From contig CAOLHI010003108.1 of assembly GCA_948474755.1 (NCBI GenBank), forward strand, positions 62,001-126,000: DNA of 64,000 bases, written 5' to 3'. The position numbers and the translations under genes were made by a program. This DNA is from Ctenosaura bakeri. Lineage: Eukaryota; Chordata; Lepidosauria; Squamata; Iguanidae. The notes under the pieces were generated by a model, which saw nothing but the letters and a program-made list of their open reading frames with translations, searched no databases and had not been told where the DNA came from. This document shows, one piece after another, positions 54,539 through 64,000 of this stretch. Positions within the stretch are counted from its first letter, which is position 1. Each line of letters begins with the position of its first letter.

Positions 54539-55023
54539 GGGTCCTTTCACACTATGCCACATAGAGGAAGGAGAGGGCTTGTTTTCTGCTGCTCCAGAGA
54601 CCAGGACAAGGAGCAATGAATTCAAGCTGCAGGAAAGGAGATTCCACCTGAACCTCAGAAAGAACTTCCTGACAGTCAGGGAGTACAGTGGAGTCTCCTT
54701 CTTTGGAGGTTTTTAAGCAGAGGCTGGATGGCCATCTGTCGGGAGTGCTTTGAGGGTGTTCCTGCATGGCAGAAGGGGGTTGGACTGGATGGCCCCTGGG
54801 GTCTCTTCCAACTCTACATTTCGATGATGCTATGATTCTATGATTCTATACACAGTTGTAGTTCCACAATTCCACTTTAAGTGTCATGGCAACATTCTAT
54901 GGAATCCCGGGATTTGAAATACAGAGAGGGATATTTAGAATTCTCACCTAGGATTTCTAAGGAGACACCCACAGCATTTAAACTGGAATCAAGGTGCTAT
55001 AACTGCATAGTGTGAAACAGTCC
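54539..55023. mobile_element. Degenerate palindromic element split by CR1
   Basis: Left start GGTCCTTTCACACTATG, cut at once by CR1 (54556-54849), then CACAGTTGTAGTTCC, TTCCACTTTAAGTGTC, AACATTCTATGGAATCCCGG and the inverse to CTGCATAGTGTGAAAC. Same subfamily as 9788-9990, with the ATGGCAAC core. Confidence 0.6.
54556..54849 (+). mobile_element. CR1 LINE 3' end
   Basis: From GCCACATAGAGGAAGG to TCTATGATTCTATA. Lacks about 35 bases around 54680 (the CTGTCCGGCAGTGG segment) relative to siblings. Inserted at the edge of the palindromic element. Confidence 0.85.
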
Positions 55024-55049
55024 AGGGCTTGCTCATTTTGTGCAACCAC

Positions 55050-55230
55050 CACCAATACAGAGAGTCTACAGCTAAAGCATTCCTTAAAATGATGCCCATC
55101 CAATTGCTGTTTAAAAACAACAACAACCCTCCAGTATAGGAGAGCCCATCCCTCTCTAAAGTAATGTGTTCCACTGTTCAACAGCCCTTCCTGTCAGAAA
55201 GTTCTTCCTAATGTTGAGTTAGAATCTTCC
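55050..55230 (-). mobile_element. Old CR1 LINE 3' fragment, minus strand
   Basis: GTTTAAAAACAACAACAAC, TAATGTGTTCCACTGTTC, CTGTCAGAAAGTTCTTCC, AATGTTGAGTTAGAATC is the complement of the CR1 end before the tail; strongly diverged. Confidence 0.6.
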
Positions 55231-56659
55231 ATCATTCTTCTGAAAGTTCATCTTTCTCCATGTCTTGCATCAGCAACAAACTTTCCTAGATGTATGTCAA
55301 GTTGTTAAAAATCAAGGTGCTTGGGAAGCATCTTTTCTCCAATAAGTTCCGTTTGCATCCCCTCTCTTTGATGTCTCTGCTCCAGGGGTTTTGTGAGCAA
55401 AGTAACAGCATCAACCTTCCCTTTTCAGAAGCAGGTGCAGGAGATTGACAATAATCTAATAAAAAAAAGAAACCTATTAGCTCTGTCTCCACAACACTCT
55501 CAGTATCCCTGGGACCTGCAGTATTTTTAATGCAGACAATAAATTGAAGCCATTTCCTCCCTCAATTGCTCCCAATATGGCACCAACACGCAGTACCGCA
55601 CCACTAAACTTTTGTGTTCCTGCACATTCTGCTCAACACAAAATCACTCTCTAATTTTCATGGTGGAACAAGCAGCATCCTCACTAACTAAAACATGTAG
55701 ATCTTGTGTTGATGATCAGCTAAGAGCTACCACCATAGAATGATCACCAATGGAGATCCCATACCAGCAGAACCATAAAATACCAGTTGCATGGGTGTCA
55801 GACATGCTGTAGCTGGAACATCCACCGTTCAAGGTCAGAGAAAACAAAGAATACTTATGTGGTCATTGATGACCTTGAAGCCTACCTTTGATGGTGCCTC
55901 AAGGGTAGGCCTCGCTTAAAAGATTGGATAGAATCATAAAATCACAGAAGTGGAAAAGATTGCAAAAGCTGAGGGATTCTCCACTAATCCTTCTGCTGTG
56001 GTGAGGTTCTGGTTATATCTCAACTGCCACCAAATGTGAAGACTTCCACAAATCTCACCTATTACCACCAAATGAATGGGCTTTGCCTCATCCCCACTTC
56101 TGCCACCAGCGAAAGGACCTCCTCGTGCCCATCACAATGATCACCAATTACAGGGATAACCTAGAGGCCCTTGTGGGTCTTGTGTGAGATGTTGATTATC
56201 TACTACCTCATCAGATACCACCCCTGTTTATTAGTTGCTGCCACCACAAAAACCATGTCTGGACTCAAGCTTTCCAACATGTAGCATTCCCAGAGGTCAA
56301 AAGTGTATGATACAAACATAATACATTATTAGCAGCATTTGTTCATAATGTGGCAAAATGTTGTTTAATACCTTTAAAGCACATCTCTCACTCTCTCATC
56401 TCCTAGCTGACACCTGCCTTTTCTAACTCTCCTAACCACTGAAATTCTTAAACCCTCCTTACTAACTATACCTGACAGACTACTGTTTTCATTCCTCCTG
56501 ACTGCTCCTCACCACGCACCAGCCTTGTTCAAATCCCTTCTGAGAGTCCATCAATCACTATTCACTCCCAGCATTCCATTTTCTCACCTACTCCCAACAG
56601 ATCCTGATGTAACAACCACTCATAAATGAAACAAACTTTCCTCTGAACAGACCACAATG
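55231..56659. other. Unassigned stretch
   Basis: No repeat I can name over 1.4 kb and no gene. Locally C/T-rich at 56380-56560. Confidence 0.3.
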
Positions 56660-57085
56660 TCATAAAGACCATCTAATCCAACCCACAGCCAGGCAGTGAG
56701 ACACAACTCAAACACCCCCAAAAGATGGTCATCCAACCTTTGCTTAAAGATCTCCAAAAAAGAAGCGTCCATCACCCAGCTGCATCAACACTTTTTGGAT
56801 TCCTTGGTGAAAATCTCCAGGAAGTATTCAGAAATGGATTGCTTTCCTAGGGAACACTTAGCAGTTAATTGCACATATGCCATTTTTACTTTGGGAACTG
56901 AAGAACATTAGGAAAAGCTTTGTGACTGTACAAGCCGTTTGACAATAGAAAAGACTCTCTCCAAAGGTTCTTCAGTCTCCTTCTTTAGACATTTTGGAAA
57001 GAGGATGGATGAGTGTAATTCTTGCATTGACAGTAAGTTGGCCAAGATGACATTTAAGGTAACTTTGAACTCCATACCTCTATGA
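56660..57085. mobile_element. Two old CR1 fragments, head to head
   Basis: Minus-strand tip at 56660-56795 (ACCATCTAATCCAACCC, GTCATCCAACCTTTGC) followed by a plus-strand fragment at about 56895-57085 (AACATTAGGAAAAGC, GACTGTACAAGCCG, GATGGATGAGTG). Both old; the centre between them is unassigned. Confidence 0.5.
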
Positions 57086-57504
57086 AAACCTCATCTGTTT
57101 CACACTATCTTAAGTTTCAGTACACACCTTCTACCTTTTCTATTTGTAATAATTAAGATGGCATCATGAAAATGACTATATTCCTGATCATTGGTAGATT
57201 CCTGTGCTGAGAACACAACTAAGGCAAAAAAGAGTGAGACTCAGAGTCTCTCATAGCTTCTCCTTCAAGTAAATACAGAAAAGTGTCATTGACTGTGATT
57301 GTGTACAAGCACAGAATGGAATCACTATGGTTAAAAATCCTAAATACTTTGCAGTGAAAATCAGAACAGCATTACGTTCAATTTTAGACTTGATTAGGAA
57401 GTCCCTGTAAAGGGGGAGATTGTGTGATATTCTAACCTTCTGTGTTTGTTTCAGAAACTGACTCCTCATGGAAAAATTTAAAGTGGCACATATCTGGCAG
57501 AGAG

Positions 57505-57735
57505 GCCTCAATACCCAGAAGGCGCCAGATCTTGGAAGTTAAGCAAGATCAAGCCTGATTGCTATTTTGATGGAGAACCACCAAGGAATTCCAGGTCCCG
57601 CAGGCTATATTTCAGAGGAGAGAGCAATGGCAAACTGCCTCCGAGTATTCCTTATCTATGAAAATACTGTGCAATTCATGGGTTCACCATAAGCTGGCAG
57701 GTGACTTGGATAACACAGACACACACACAACTGGC
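57505..57735 (+). mobile_element. 5S rRNA-derived SINE
   Basis: Head AGATCTTGGAAGTTAAGC, AAGATCAAGCCTGATTGC, GATGGAGAACCACCAAGG is a degraded 5S rRNA with its internal control region. Body GGCTATATTTCAGAGG, AATGGCAAACTGCCTCCG, and tail CATGGGTTCACCATAAGC, GGTGACTTGGATAAC. Ends in an ACAC run. Near full length. Confidence 0.8.
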
Positions 57736-58125
57736 AGCCAGGAGACATAAAACCAGCTCCAGTTTTGAAGTAGAGCTCTCAGAGGAAGGAAGAGCCATCA
57801 GAACCCATCAGATCCTCAAGAAAAATTTTTCAGAAGGCCGCTATGACTGGGTCTCCTTCCAGGTCATCCTTTTTCTTACCTTGAGCTCCTACCACTCACC
57901 CTAACCATTCTGTTTAACTTCATTTGGGTCATGTAATGGGAAATAAGGGTGTTAGGAAAAGGGACAATTGTACCTGTCTGAAATTGTCCAAGAACTCTTG
58001 TTTGGGAATAAATTCAGGCGGTAGTTAAACACTTAACAGTATATGTTTTATTTAAAGGCTTTCTTTTATAAATATCACAACAATGAGAGAGAAAGAGAAA
58101 AAAACAGGCCTACTCACTATAGTTC
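57736..58125. other. Unassigned stretch
   Basis: Nothing recognised. A GAGA-rich run lies next to the LTR start at about 58085. Confidence 0.3.
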
Positions 58126-58690
58126 TGTTACCAGGCCATACACCCCCCACTTTGATATGGTTTAATTGGGGAAATATGATTTAACTGATATAAATATAAA
58201 ACCTGCCCTGCTATGGCTGAATGGCCAAGCTGGAAAAGAGGAAAAGTCTGGCTGAACACATGCACTGCGAATTAGGTCAGAAGAAACCTCCAGGTGTAGC
58301 CCAGTATGGCCATTTCTGCACTACAGTGTTAAACTGCTGCTATTCCACTTTCAATGCCCTGTGGAATTCTGGGGTTTGTAGTTTACTGAGACCAACGAGC
58401 TCTTTGGCTGAGAATTGGAAGTGCCCTTCCTTAAACTACAAGCCCCAGAATGCCATAGGAGGTTGATAGTGGAATAGCAGCACTTTAAAACTGTAGTGCG
58501 GAAATGGAGATAGTCAGGAAATCATCAGGAAGCTCCAGCTATAATAGGCTTGCAGTTAGTCTTAATGACTCACCCTTTTAGACAATAGCACCTAAAGATT
58601 CCCACAAGAACACCAATTGTCTTAACTCTGTTCTCTCTGACCAAGCAAGTTTCCCTTTTGTCCTTAGATCTGTCCAATAAATACTTAACT
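58126..58690 (+). mobile_element. Gamma-like LTR, 5' part, containing a MITE
   Basis: Opens TGTTACCAGGCCATACACC like TGTTAGGGGCCATGCACTCC at 6916, followed by TTTGATATGGTTTAATTG and TAACTGATATAAATA. MITE K at 58308-58509 splits it. The right limit is not found; an AATAAATAC lies at 58675. The pair shows a MITE at different positions in two related LTRs. Confidence 0.4.
58308..58509. mobile_element. Palindromic MITE, copy K
   Basis: GGCCATTTCTGCACTACAGTG to GTAGTGCGGAAATGGAG (right terminus mutated). Arms CTATTCCACTTTCAATGCCC and inverse; centre with CGAGCTCTTTGGCTGAG as in A, G and L. The right arm contains CTACAAGCCCCAGAATGCC. Confidence 0.8.
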
Positions 58691-58934
58691 ATCAGGATTG
58701 CCTTTAGCAATTTCTCACCTAACATTAAGACCATTAGCCCATCCCGGACCTCATTATCTACTCCATTGTTTTTTCAGCTGGAGACCCATTCACACCCTTG
58801 CCCCAGTTTTTGGCCAGTCAACTCGCAGTACACTGGTTGCTAGTCACTATTCTGCTACTCCAGTGCCTGATTGTGTACTGTCCTTAGACTTGTGTCAAAG
58901 CCACATCACTTCTTCACTGCTCTTCTGGAAACTG

Positions 58935-59085
58935 TCAATGAATACCAGACGCTGCAGACTATATTTCAGAGGAAGGAATTGGTAAAATTACCTCTGAGTA
59001 TTCCTTGCCAAAGAAAACCCTAAGAAATTGATGGAGTCATTCTAAGTTGACAGGTGACTTGAATGCACATACACAACACCAGAAC
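58935..59085 (+). mobile_element. 5S-derived SINE, body and tail
   Basis: AATACCAGACGCTGCAGAC, TATATTTCAGAGGAAGG, TTACCTCTGAGTATTCC, GTTGACAGGTGACTTG. The 5S head is missing. Confidence 0.65.
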
Positions 59086-59126
59086 ATGAAGTCTGAACCA
59101 GCTTACTAATGATCTGGACTGATATA

Positions 59127-59611
59127 GGCCCTTTCCGCACGAGGTGAGTGAATCGCTCCGTGCCATTACTTACCGGGTCTTCTGGGTCCGAAGTAACACG
59201 GACTTTCCCTTAAGCCCTTCAGCAGGGCTCCTCCATTAGTCCAAGGTGAAGGTCTTTAGATCTGCACTACTCTGGCTGAAAATGCCAGCTTCTTGTTTCT
59301 TCGTGGGTCTGGACCAATCGCTGACGCTGGCCATGCCCACAGCCCACCCTCCACTGATCGCAGGCTCGCATTGGTGCAAGCCTGCGCATCTGCACTAGTC
59401 AGCAGGAATGTAATGGTGCACTCCAGAAGACTGAAAGACTGGATTTTTCCAGTCTTCACTTAGCGCACTGGAGGACCACTTGGGGGCGTTTTGGATCGGA
59501 CTAAGGTGCAGAACTAAGGTAAGTAGTCTGGACCTAGTCCGATCCAAGGTGTGGACGACCTCCGTGCCAGGACTCCTTGGCCCGTTTTAACTTCCTCGTG
59601 CGGAAAGGGCC
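59127..59611. mobile_element. T2 element, copy 3 (reverse of copies 1 and 2)
   Basis: GGCCCTTTCCGCACGAGG to CCTCGTGCGGAAAGGGCC, inverted termini with 17-18 matching bases, flanked by ATA at 59124-59126 and 59612-59614. The 485-bp interior, reversed, follows copies 1 and 2 and includes a hairpin AGACTGGATTTTTCCAGTCT. CpG-rich, no ORF. The best-preserved T2 copy. Confidence 0.85.
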
Positions 59612-59817
59612 ATAGACAGCAAATGCATTCTGATGGCCATTCCAGTTGTTGGTCATAATCATGGGGGGTGGGGGGGAAATTGTGCCTAGGTGTCAACCAG
59701 TCTTTAAGCTGGCTCGCTGAAATGTGGAGCAAATAAAAACTACTAGTCAAAGAAGTTATTAATATCTCCTTATTCAAGTTTGCACAAACCAGAACCCAAA
59801 AACATATACAGTGGGCC

Positions 59818-60010
59818 CTTGGAATCTGCTAGGGTTTGATTCCAAGATATCAGAGTGTAGTGAAATGGCAACCCTTATACAAAATGGTAAAATCAAAGTT
59901 TGCTTTTTTTGCATTTTTTGGGGGGGTTGGAGGTGGGAAATATCGTCAAGCCATGGTTGGTTGAATCTATAGCTACAGAATCTGCAGGTAGAAAAAGTAT
60001 AACATATTTT
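59818..60010. mobile_element. Tigger/mariner-like non-autonomous element
   Basis: CAGTGGGCCCTTGGAATC, TGCTAGGGTTTGATTCC, then AATGGTAAAATCAAAGTTTGC and GCCATGGTTGGTTGAATC. This is the layout of Tigger-derived MITEs common in amniotes. The far terminus is lost in an A/T run. Confidence 0.5.
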
Positions 60011-60234
60011 TTTAAAAAAATAAACTTCAATAGCATTCTGGCCTGAGGGTCTGTTTCCTTCAACTGTGAATATTAACTAGGCTAATTAAGACTAGAGATT
60101 CATTGGGGTACTCATTTTAATGTGAGAACACCCTGTTTGTTCTTTCTGGAACCAAGCAAAGATTAAAATGTAATTCATGGTTGGAAATCTATATATTCCT
60201 GGGTTTGCAACACCATTTGCAAACAAAACAACAG

Positions 60235-60400
60235 TCCAGGGAAAATGTGCATAGAAAAAAAGTTTCCATTTGGGGAAAAACATGCTTAAACATGCTTCAG
60301 TGAATGGGAACATGCATGCAGGAGCAGATCTTTGGGGAGAAAAAGAATAAATTTTGAGAAATTCACATGGGGGAAAAAAATCTATGCAGAGAAAAAAAGG
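60235..60400. repeat. Palindrome array family, copy 5
   Basis: AATGTGCATAGAAAAAAAG, TTTCCATTTGGGG, ATCTATGCAGAGAAAAAAAG in series; the weakest member of the set. Confidence 0.35.
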
Positions 60401-60627
60401 CTTACAGTCTTAGGTCAACCCACTTCAGAACAAGTATGGCATGGACAAATCAAGCATTTTAATGAAATAGAAACTGAGAGATTTACACATTCCTATTTCA
60501 GACTAAGAAGGCAGCAAATCCCAAGGGTGGGATCTTTGCTTGACAATCCTACTCATCTCCAGTATAAATTTTCCTGTACTGTAAGATCTCTCTTGATCTC
60601 AGAATCCGTACACTTGTTCCATCTTAC

Positions 60628-60815
60628 CACCAGTGCCAACTGGTACCTTTCATGTCAGTGGGGCAGTGAATCTGCTCTGGGTTTTAGTCTGAAATTTAAA
60701 GGGGAACTCTATCCACTCAAAAAGCTTCAGCTCTCTGGAAATCTCATTTAAATTTCGGACTAAACTGCAGAATGAATTCACTGGCCTCAGCGACATGGAA
60801 GTCATCCGACGAGAA
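60628..60815. repeat. Foldback family F3, copy 3
   Basis: Left TACCTTTCATGTCAGTGG, GGCAGTGAATCTGCTCTGG, GTTTTAGTCTGAAATTTAAAGG; right AATTTCGGACTAAACTGC, GAATTCACTGGCCTCAGCG, ACATGGAAGTCATCC. Best copy for defining the arms. Confidence 0.65.
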
Positions 60816-60986
60816 CTGTGCCCAGCTGTTTAGAGGGGCAATATCAAAAAGCCCAAAATGGCTGGTGTGATAATGGGGCTTCCCATTATCTTGACTTAGC
60901 TAAAGGAGGAAACTTCCCTCTTCAGGTAAACCAAGGGTTAATGAGGTGTTGGGATTAGATTACATGATATGATGCTGACCCATTCT

Positions 60987-61029
60987 AGTCTCTTCGGGGG
61001 CGTGGGTTCGTATCCCACCGCTGCCACCA
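60987..61029 (+). pseudogene. Retroposed tRNA-Leu 3' half with CCA
   Basis: AGTCTCTTCGGGGGCGTGG and GTTCGTATCCCACCGCTGCCA then CCA follow the variable arm, T arm and acceptor end of vertebrate tRNA-Leu (AAG/UAG type), with one change in the T loop (TTCGTAT for TTCGAAT). The D arm and anticodon arm are absent. CCA is added after transcription in animals, so the source was a mature tRNA copied by reverse transcription. Not a functional gene. Confidence 0.75.
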
Positions 61030-61158
61030 TGTGAAGCTGGAAATGTCACGTCCCACCACTGCCACCATGTGAAGCTGGAATATACATCCCAGCAGCTCAT
61101 GGGGACTTTCCAGCTTCACATGGTGGCAGTGGTGGGACGTGACATTTCCAGCTTCACA
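61030..61158. repeat. Perfect 51-bp-arm hairpin derived from the tRNA end
   Basis: Arms 61030-61080 and 61108-61158 are exact inverse copies, loop 61081-61107. The left arm holds a second copy of the tRNA 3' end (CCCACCACTGCCACCA) plus TGTGAAGCTGGAA, which is also the text right after the first tRNA copy: a 38-bp direct repeat (61013-61042 and 61051-61080). The right arm is the inverse. Perfection implies a young event or an assembly artefact. Confidence 0.9.
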
Positions 61159-61319
61159 GCTGGGTCTAGGGTATCCGAAAGCCCACCTCCTTCCTGTGAG
61201 CCTGCCAAAAATCTGAGATCCTCAGAGGAAACCCTGTTGCCTGCCCCACACCTCACAAATTTAGGTTGGTCTGTACACCCAACAGGGCTTTCTCTGTAGC
61301 ATCACCTCCATGTGGATAG

Positions 61320-61465
61320 CATTGTTTTCAGATTGTTTTTAAAAGCTTTTTAACTTTAACATGTTTTTGAAATGTTTTGCATTTTTACTCTTTTAATTGC
61401 TCTTATTTATTCATTGCGTCTTTGTTCTGGGAGGCAATCTAGAAATGTCTTAAATAAATATCATT
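61320..61465 (+). repeat. L2-type 3' tail
   Basis: TTTTCAGATTGTTTTTAAAAGC, TTTTAATTGCTCTTATTTATTC, GGAGGCAATCTAGAAATGTC, TTAAATAAATATC (quoted in pieces) follows the closing segment of L2 ends in the window; no codons in frame are legible upstream. Confidence 0.4.
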
Positions 61466-61494
61466 TACCTTTTCCTAAAAGATGTTAAGCTATG

Positions 61495-61690
61495 GTCGAC
61501 GGTGGCTTCCATATCAATGGGGTGGTGAATGGTTTCCAAGTTTTAGTTTGACCTTTAAAGAAGCTATTTTAGGTTCTGAAATGTATCCCGAAAACAGCTG
61601 CACCATCTTGGACATCTCCCTTAAAGTTCAGACTAAAATCAGGAAAGGATTCACCACCCTGCTGACACGGAAACCACCAGCTGCCATTGC
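61495..61690. repeat. Foldback family F3, copy 4
   Basis: Left GGTGGCTTCCATATCAATG, GGTGGTGAATGG, TTTAGTTTGACCTTTAAAG; right TTAAAGTTCAGACTAAAATC, GGATTCACCACCCTGC, TGACACGGAAACCACC. Only about 0.7 kb from copy 3. Confidence 0.6.
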
Positions 61691-62414
61691 TTTCCATCTC
61701 CTGGAGCCACAGGGCAAATTATCCCAGGCCAGGAACAGGAAGGGAATGTTAAGAGTCTTATTGAGAATTAAGTGCACTTTCTCGTGATTTAGAACACCTT
61801 CTTTAATTCGTTTACATGGCTGGCTGGCCAGCTGAATGGATTGCAACGTTGTTTATAGACCCCATTTCAAATTTCAATACATACTCCAAAGCAATGAAAT
61901 TGCTTTTGTCCTTTGGAGAAGATAATTGGGGTGAGCCACATCCCCTCCTTATCTTCCCTCCCCAGCCAAGAAGTCAACGTCTCTGATTGCTTCTGCTGGT
62001 TGTCCCAGGCTTTGCCCTTCTTCTTGGTACCTAATTCCTAAACTCTTTGGCTGAGTTTTGATGTCCTTTGCCCTTTTTTCACACCTGCCCATGCAACAAG
62101 GGCTGCTTTGCTCTAAAGAACAAATCCAACAATATAACAAGAAAACTTGCCTGCTCCAACAGAAGCATCCTCACTCTTCTCATCAGCTCTCTGCCAGGAG
62201 CTTTACTACCACCGTCAACAATGAGACAAATGATGACCAGACACTTTTAGGTGGTGGCTTTTCTTGGTATTAGAATGCCCATCCTGGCTGAATGGAATTT
62301 TATTAGCAATTTGAATGCTGGATAAGGACAAGATTATTTTATTGAATTAATAGAAAGAAATTCAAAACAGGAAATTGAGCTTTGGATTTTATCCCTGCTG
62401 TTGCAAGAAAGAAA
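61691..62414. other. Unassigned stretch
   Basis: No repeat and no gene recognised. Confidence 0.3.
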
Positions 62415-63034
62415 GAAAGTCAACACAATTCTTGATTGCATCAATAGGAGTATGGTGTCTAGATCGAGGGAGGTAATGGTACCACAGTCTGCTTTGGTCA
62501 GACCTCCTTTGGAATCCTGTGTCCAGTTCTGGGCATCTCAATTCAAGAAGGATATCAACAAGTTCGAGTGTGTCCAGAGGAGGATGACCAAAATGGCAAA
62601 GGGTTTGGAGACCATGAAGCCCTATGAGGACAGACTTAGAGAGCTGGGGGTGTTTAGTCTGCAGAAGAGAAGGCTAAGAGGGGGCATGATAGCCATGTTT
62701 AAATATTTGAAGGGATGCCACGTAGAGGAGGGAGAGGGCTTGTTTTCTGCTGCTCCAGAGATCAGGACAAGGAGCAATGGATTCAAGCTGCAGGAAAGGA
62801 GATTCCACCTGAACCTCAGGAAGAACTTCCTGACAGTCAGAGCTCTCCGGCAGCAGAAGATGCTGCTGTCTCCATGGAGTGTGGTGGAGTCTCCTCCTTC
62901 TTTGGAGGTTTTTAAGCAGAGGCTGGATGGCCATCTGTTGGGAGTGCTTTGATGGGTGTTCCTGCATGGCTGAAGGGGGTTGGATTGGATGCCCCCTGGG
63001 GTCTCTTCCAACTCTGTGATTCTATGATTCTATG
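62415..63034 (+). mobile_element. CR1 LINE 3' third, long ORF
   Basis: From GTCAACACAATTCTTGATTGC to TCTGTGATTCTATGATTCTATG. A 183-codon ORF (62401-62952) reads through from [16 protein letters not shown] by [20 protein letters not shown] to [13 protein letters not shown], the true CR1 C-terminus; it has lost two codons (VPQSALVRP for [10 protein letters not shown]) and gained an insertion near 62855. The C-terminal domain is the most intact in the window, but reverse transcriptase is absent. Confidence 0.85.
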
Positions 63035-63250
63035 AACAACAAAGCTAAGATGGCCACCACCAGCAAACAAAATTATTGTTTCCACCACAGAGATTCAACA
63101 CAGATTGGGTAAGACAAAGAAGAATGTTTGCCCCAAAATAAAATTATCTTTATGTTTAATGTAAGGATGCTAAAGAATTTTGAATAAAATTCCTGCATAA
63201 ATCAGTGAAAACTGATGAAAATAAATTTCTGAAACATTGCATGAATCTAT

Positions 63251-63453
63251 GACCACTTTCGTGCTACACTGTTCTGGTGTTATTATTCCACTTTCAATAT
63301 CCTGTGGAGTCCTGGGATTTGCAATTTTAGGAAGGGACCTTTGGTATTTCCAGCCAGAGAGCTTTTTGGCCTCAGGAAACCACAAACCCCAGAATTCCAC
63401 CGGAAGATGAAAGTGGAATAACAGCACTATAACAGTGTAGTGCGGAAGCAGCC
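63251..63453. mobile_element. Palindromic MITE, copy L
   Basis: GACCACTTTCGTGCTACACTG to GTAGTGCGGAAGCAGCC, both termini mutated. Arms TTATTCCACTTTCAATATCC and inverse; centre with AGAGAGCTTTTTGGCC. Confidence 0.75.
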
Positions 63454-64000
63454 ACCGTCTTGTTAAACTGAGGCTGGAATCCTGTTGGTTAGTCTCAGCT
63501 ACAGAAGATATATTGAATCAATTGCTGAATGTTAAGTCAACACATGGTGAAATTCAATTGTTTCTTGTCAGGCCTGGTGATAGTTTTTAGGCCAATAAGT
63601 GGTAAAAAGTAGTGCAAAACAGGAATTCAGTGAAATGGCAATAATTTCAGAGAAGAGTTTGTTTTAATTTGCAGCACCTTTGACTTGTTATGTGGTTGTT
63701 TATAACTGTTTTACACCCACTTCCTGCCCAATGAAAACGTGGGAAAAAATGAAGGAAAAGCAACATATTTTTAAGATGGACAAAAATCTGCCTCACTTAT
63801 TAAAATATTTCCAAACTTGAACAATCCTGTTTTTAAAGTACCATATTTTTCTTTCACGATCCAAATTATACCCCATTTCATCTGTCTATATATATCTTCT
63901 TAATTCTTAAAGATTTGTACAGTACAAATGTTTTCCTTGGGAAAAGGCTAAATTTTTCTAATTACACACCATATATATGTTCAAAATTCTATTCTTATCC
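63454..64000. other. Unassigned, with a partial F4 copy
   Basis: About 63478-63590 carries GTTGGTTAGTCTCAGC, AATCAATTGCTGAATG, GTGAAATTCAATTG, following the order of the F4 copies. The AT-rich remainder to the window end shows nothing. Confidence 0.35.

Noticed and set aside
57505..57600. 5S rRNA gene
   Set aside because: Diverged, shortened and fused to a SINE body and tail.
60332..60751. 139-codon ORF
   Set aside because: Runs from the palindrome-array relic into an F3 foldback; no coherent protein signal.
60987..61029. Functional tRNA-Leu gene
   Set aside because: D and anticodon arms are missing and CCA is encoded, so it is a retroposed fragment.

Overview
The window is vertebrate, almost certainly squamate (lizard-type), nuclear DNA. 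I found no host gene, no convincing exon and no intact open reading frame of a cellular protein; every long ORF lies in a transposon relic or is chance. The squamate call rests on the repeat mix: CR1 LINEs with the (TTCTATGA)n tail, L2 LINEs, L1-type fragments, a BovB-like fragment, tRNA-derived Sauria-type SINEs, 5S rRNA-derived SINEs, a Ty1/copia Pol fragment, and many short palindromic DNA elements. The species cannot be named from this. Family names are from recognition of motifs and translations, without a library search. Labels such as X, T2-T4, F3, F4 and alpha to zeta are mine. Layout. 1-8 kb: a broken Ty1/copia Pol relic (minus strand), an LTR containing a SINE, L2 pieces, a four-level nest (family X > palindromic MITE > CR1 > solo LTR, 3.84-5.73 kb), an L2 carrying an L1-like insertion with 9-bp target duplication, and an LTR carrying a MITE. 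8-19 kb: mostly unassigned DNA with MITEs, SINEs, L2 3' ends, an old CR1, arrays of a degenerate TTTTCTGTGCAGAAAA palindrome, and a minus-strand LTR. 19-32 kb: SINEs, a 2.5-kb old minus-strand CR1 split by a 451-bp DNA element, a 355-bp solo LTR with 5-bp duplication, and an L1 split by the best-preserved CR1 (about 300 codons of reverse transcriptase). 32-45 kb: solo LTRs, a SINE split by CR1, and a 3.9-kb decayed minus-strand L2 whose endonuclease and reverse transcriptase are still legible and which hosts five later insertions; then a MITE split by a solo LTR with a perfect 5-bp duplication. 45-64 kb: more of the same, plus a perfect 51-bp-arm hairpin built around a retroposed tRNA-Leu 3' half that ends in CCA. 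The most notable theme is a group of short DNA elements with GGCC(A/C)TTTC-type termini and 3-bp target duplications (TAT, CAA, ACT, ATA, TAA, CTG, ATA, AAA), in at least four size/sequence subfamilies and more than 15 copies here, none encoding a transposase. All LTRs seen (10-11) are solitary or partial, with no proviral interior between them. The nesting gives a relative history: family X, L2 and old CR1 are the oldest; the palindromic elements inserted into them; younger CR1 copies and solo LTRs inserted into the palindromic elements in turn. Stretches without recognised elements are listed; four of them look like single-copy DNA worth testing for conservation.
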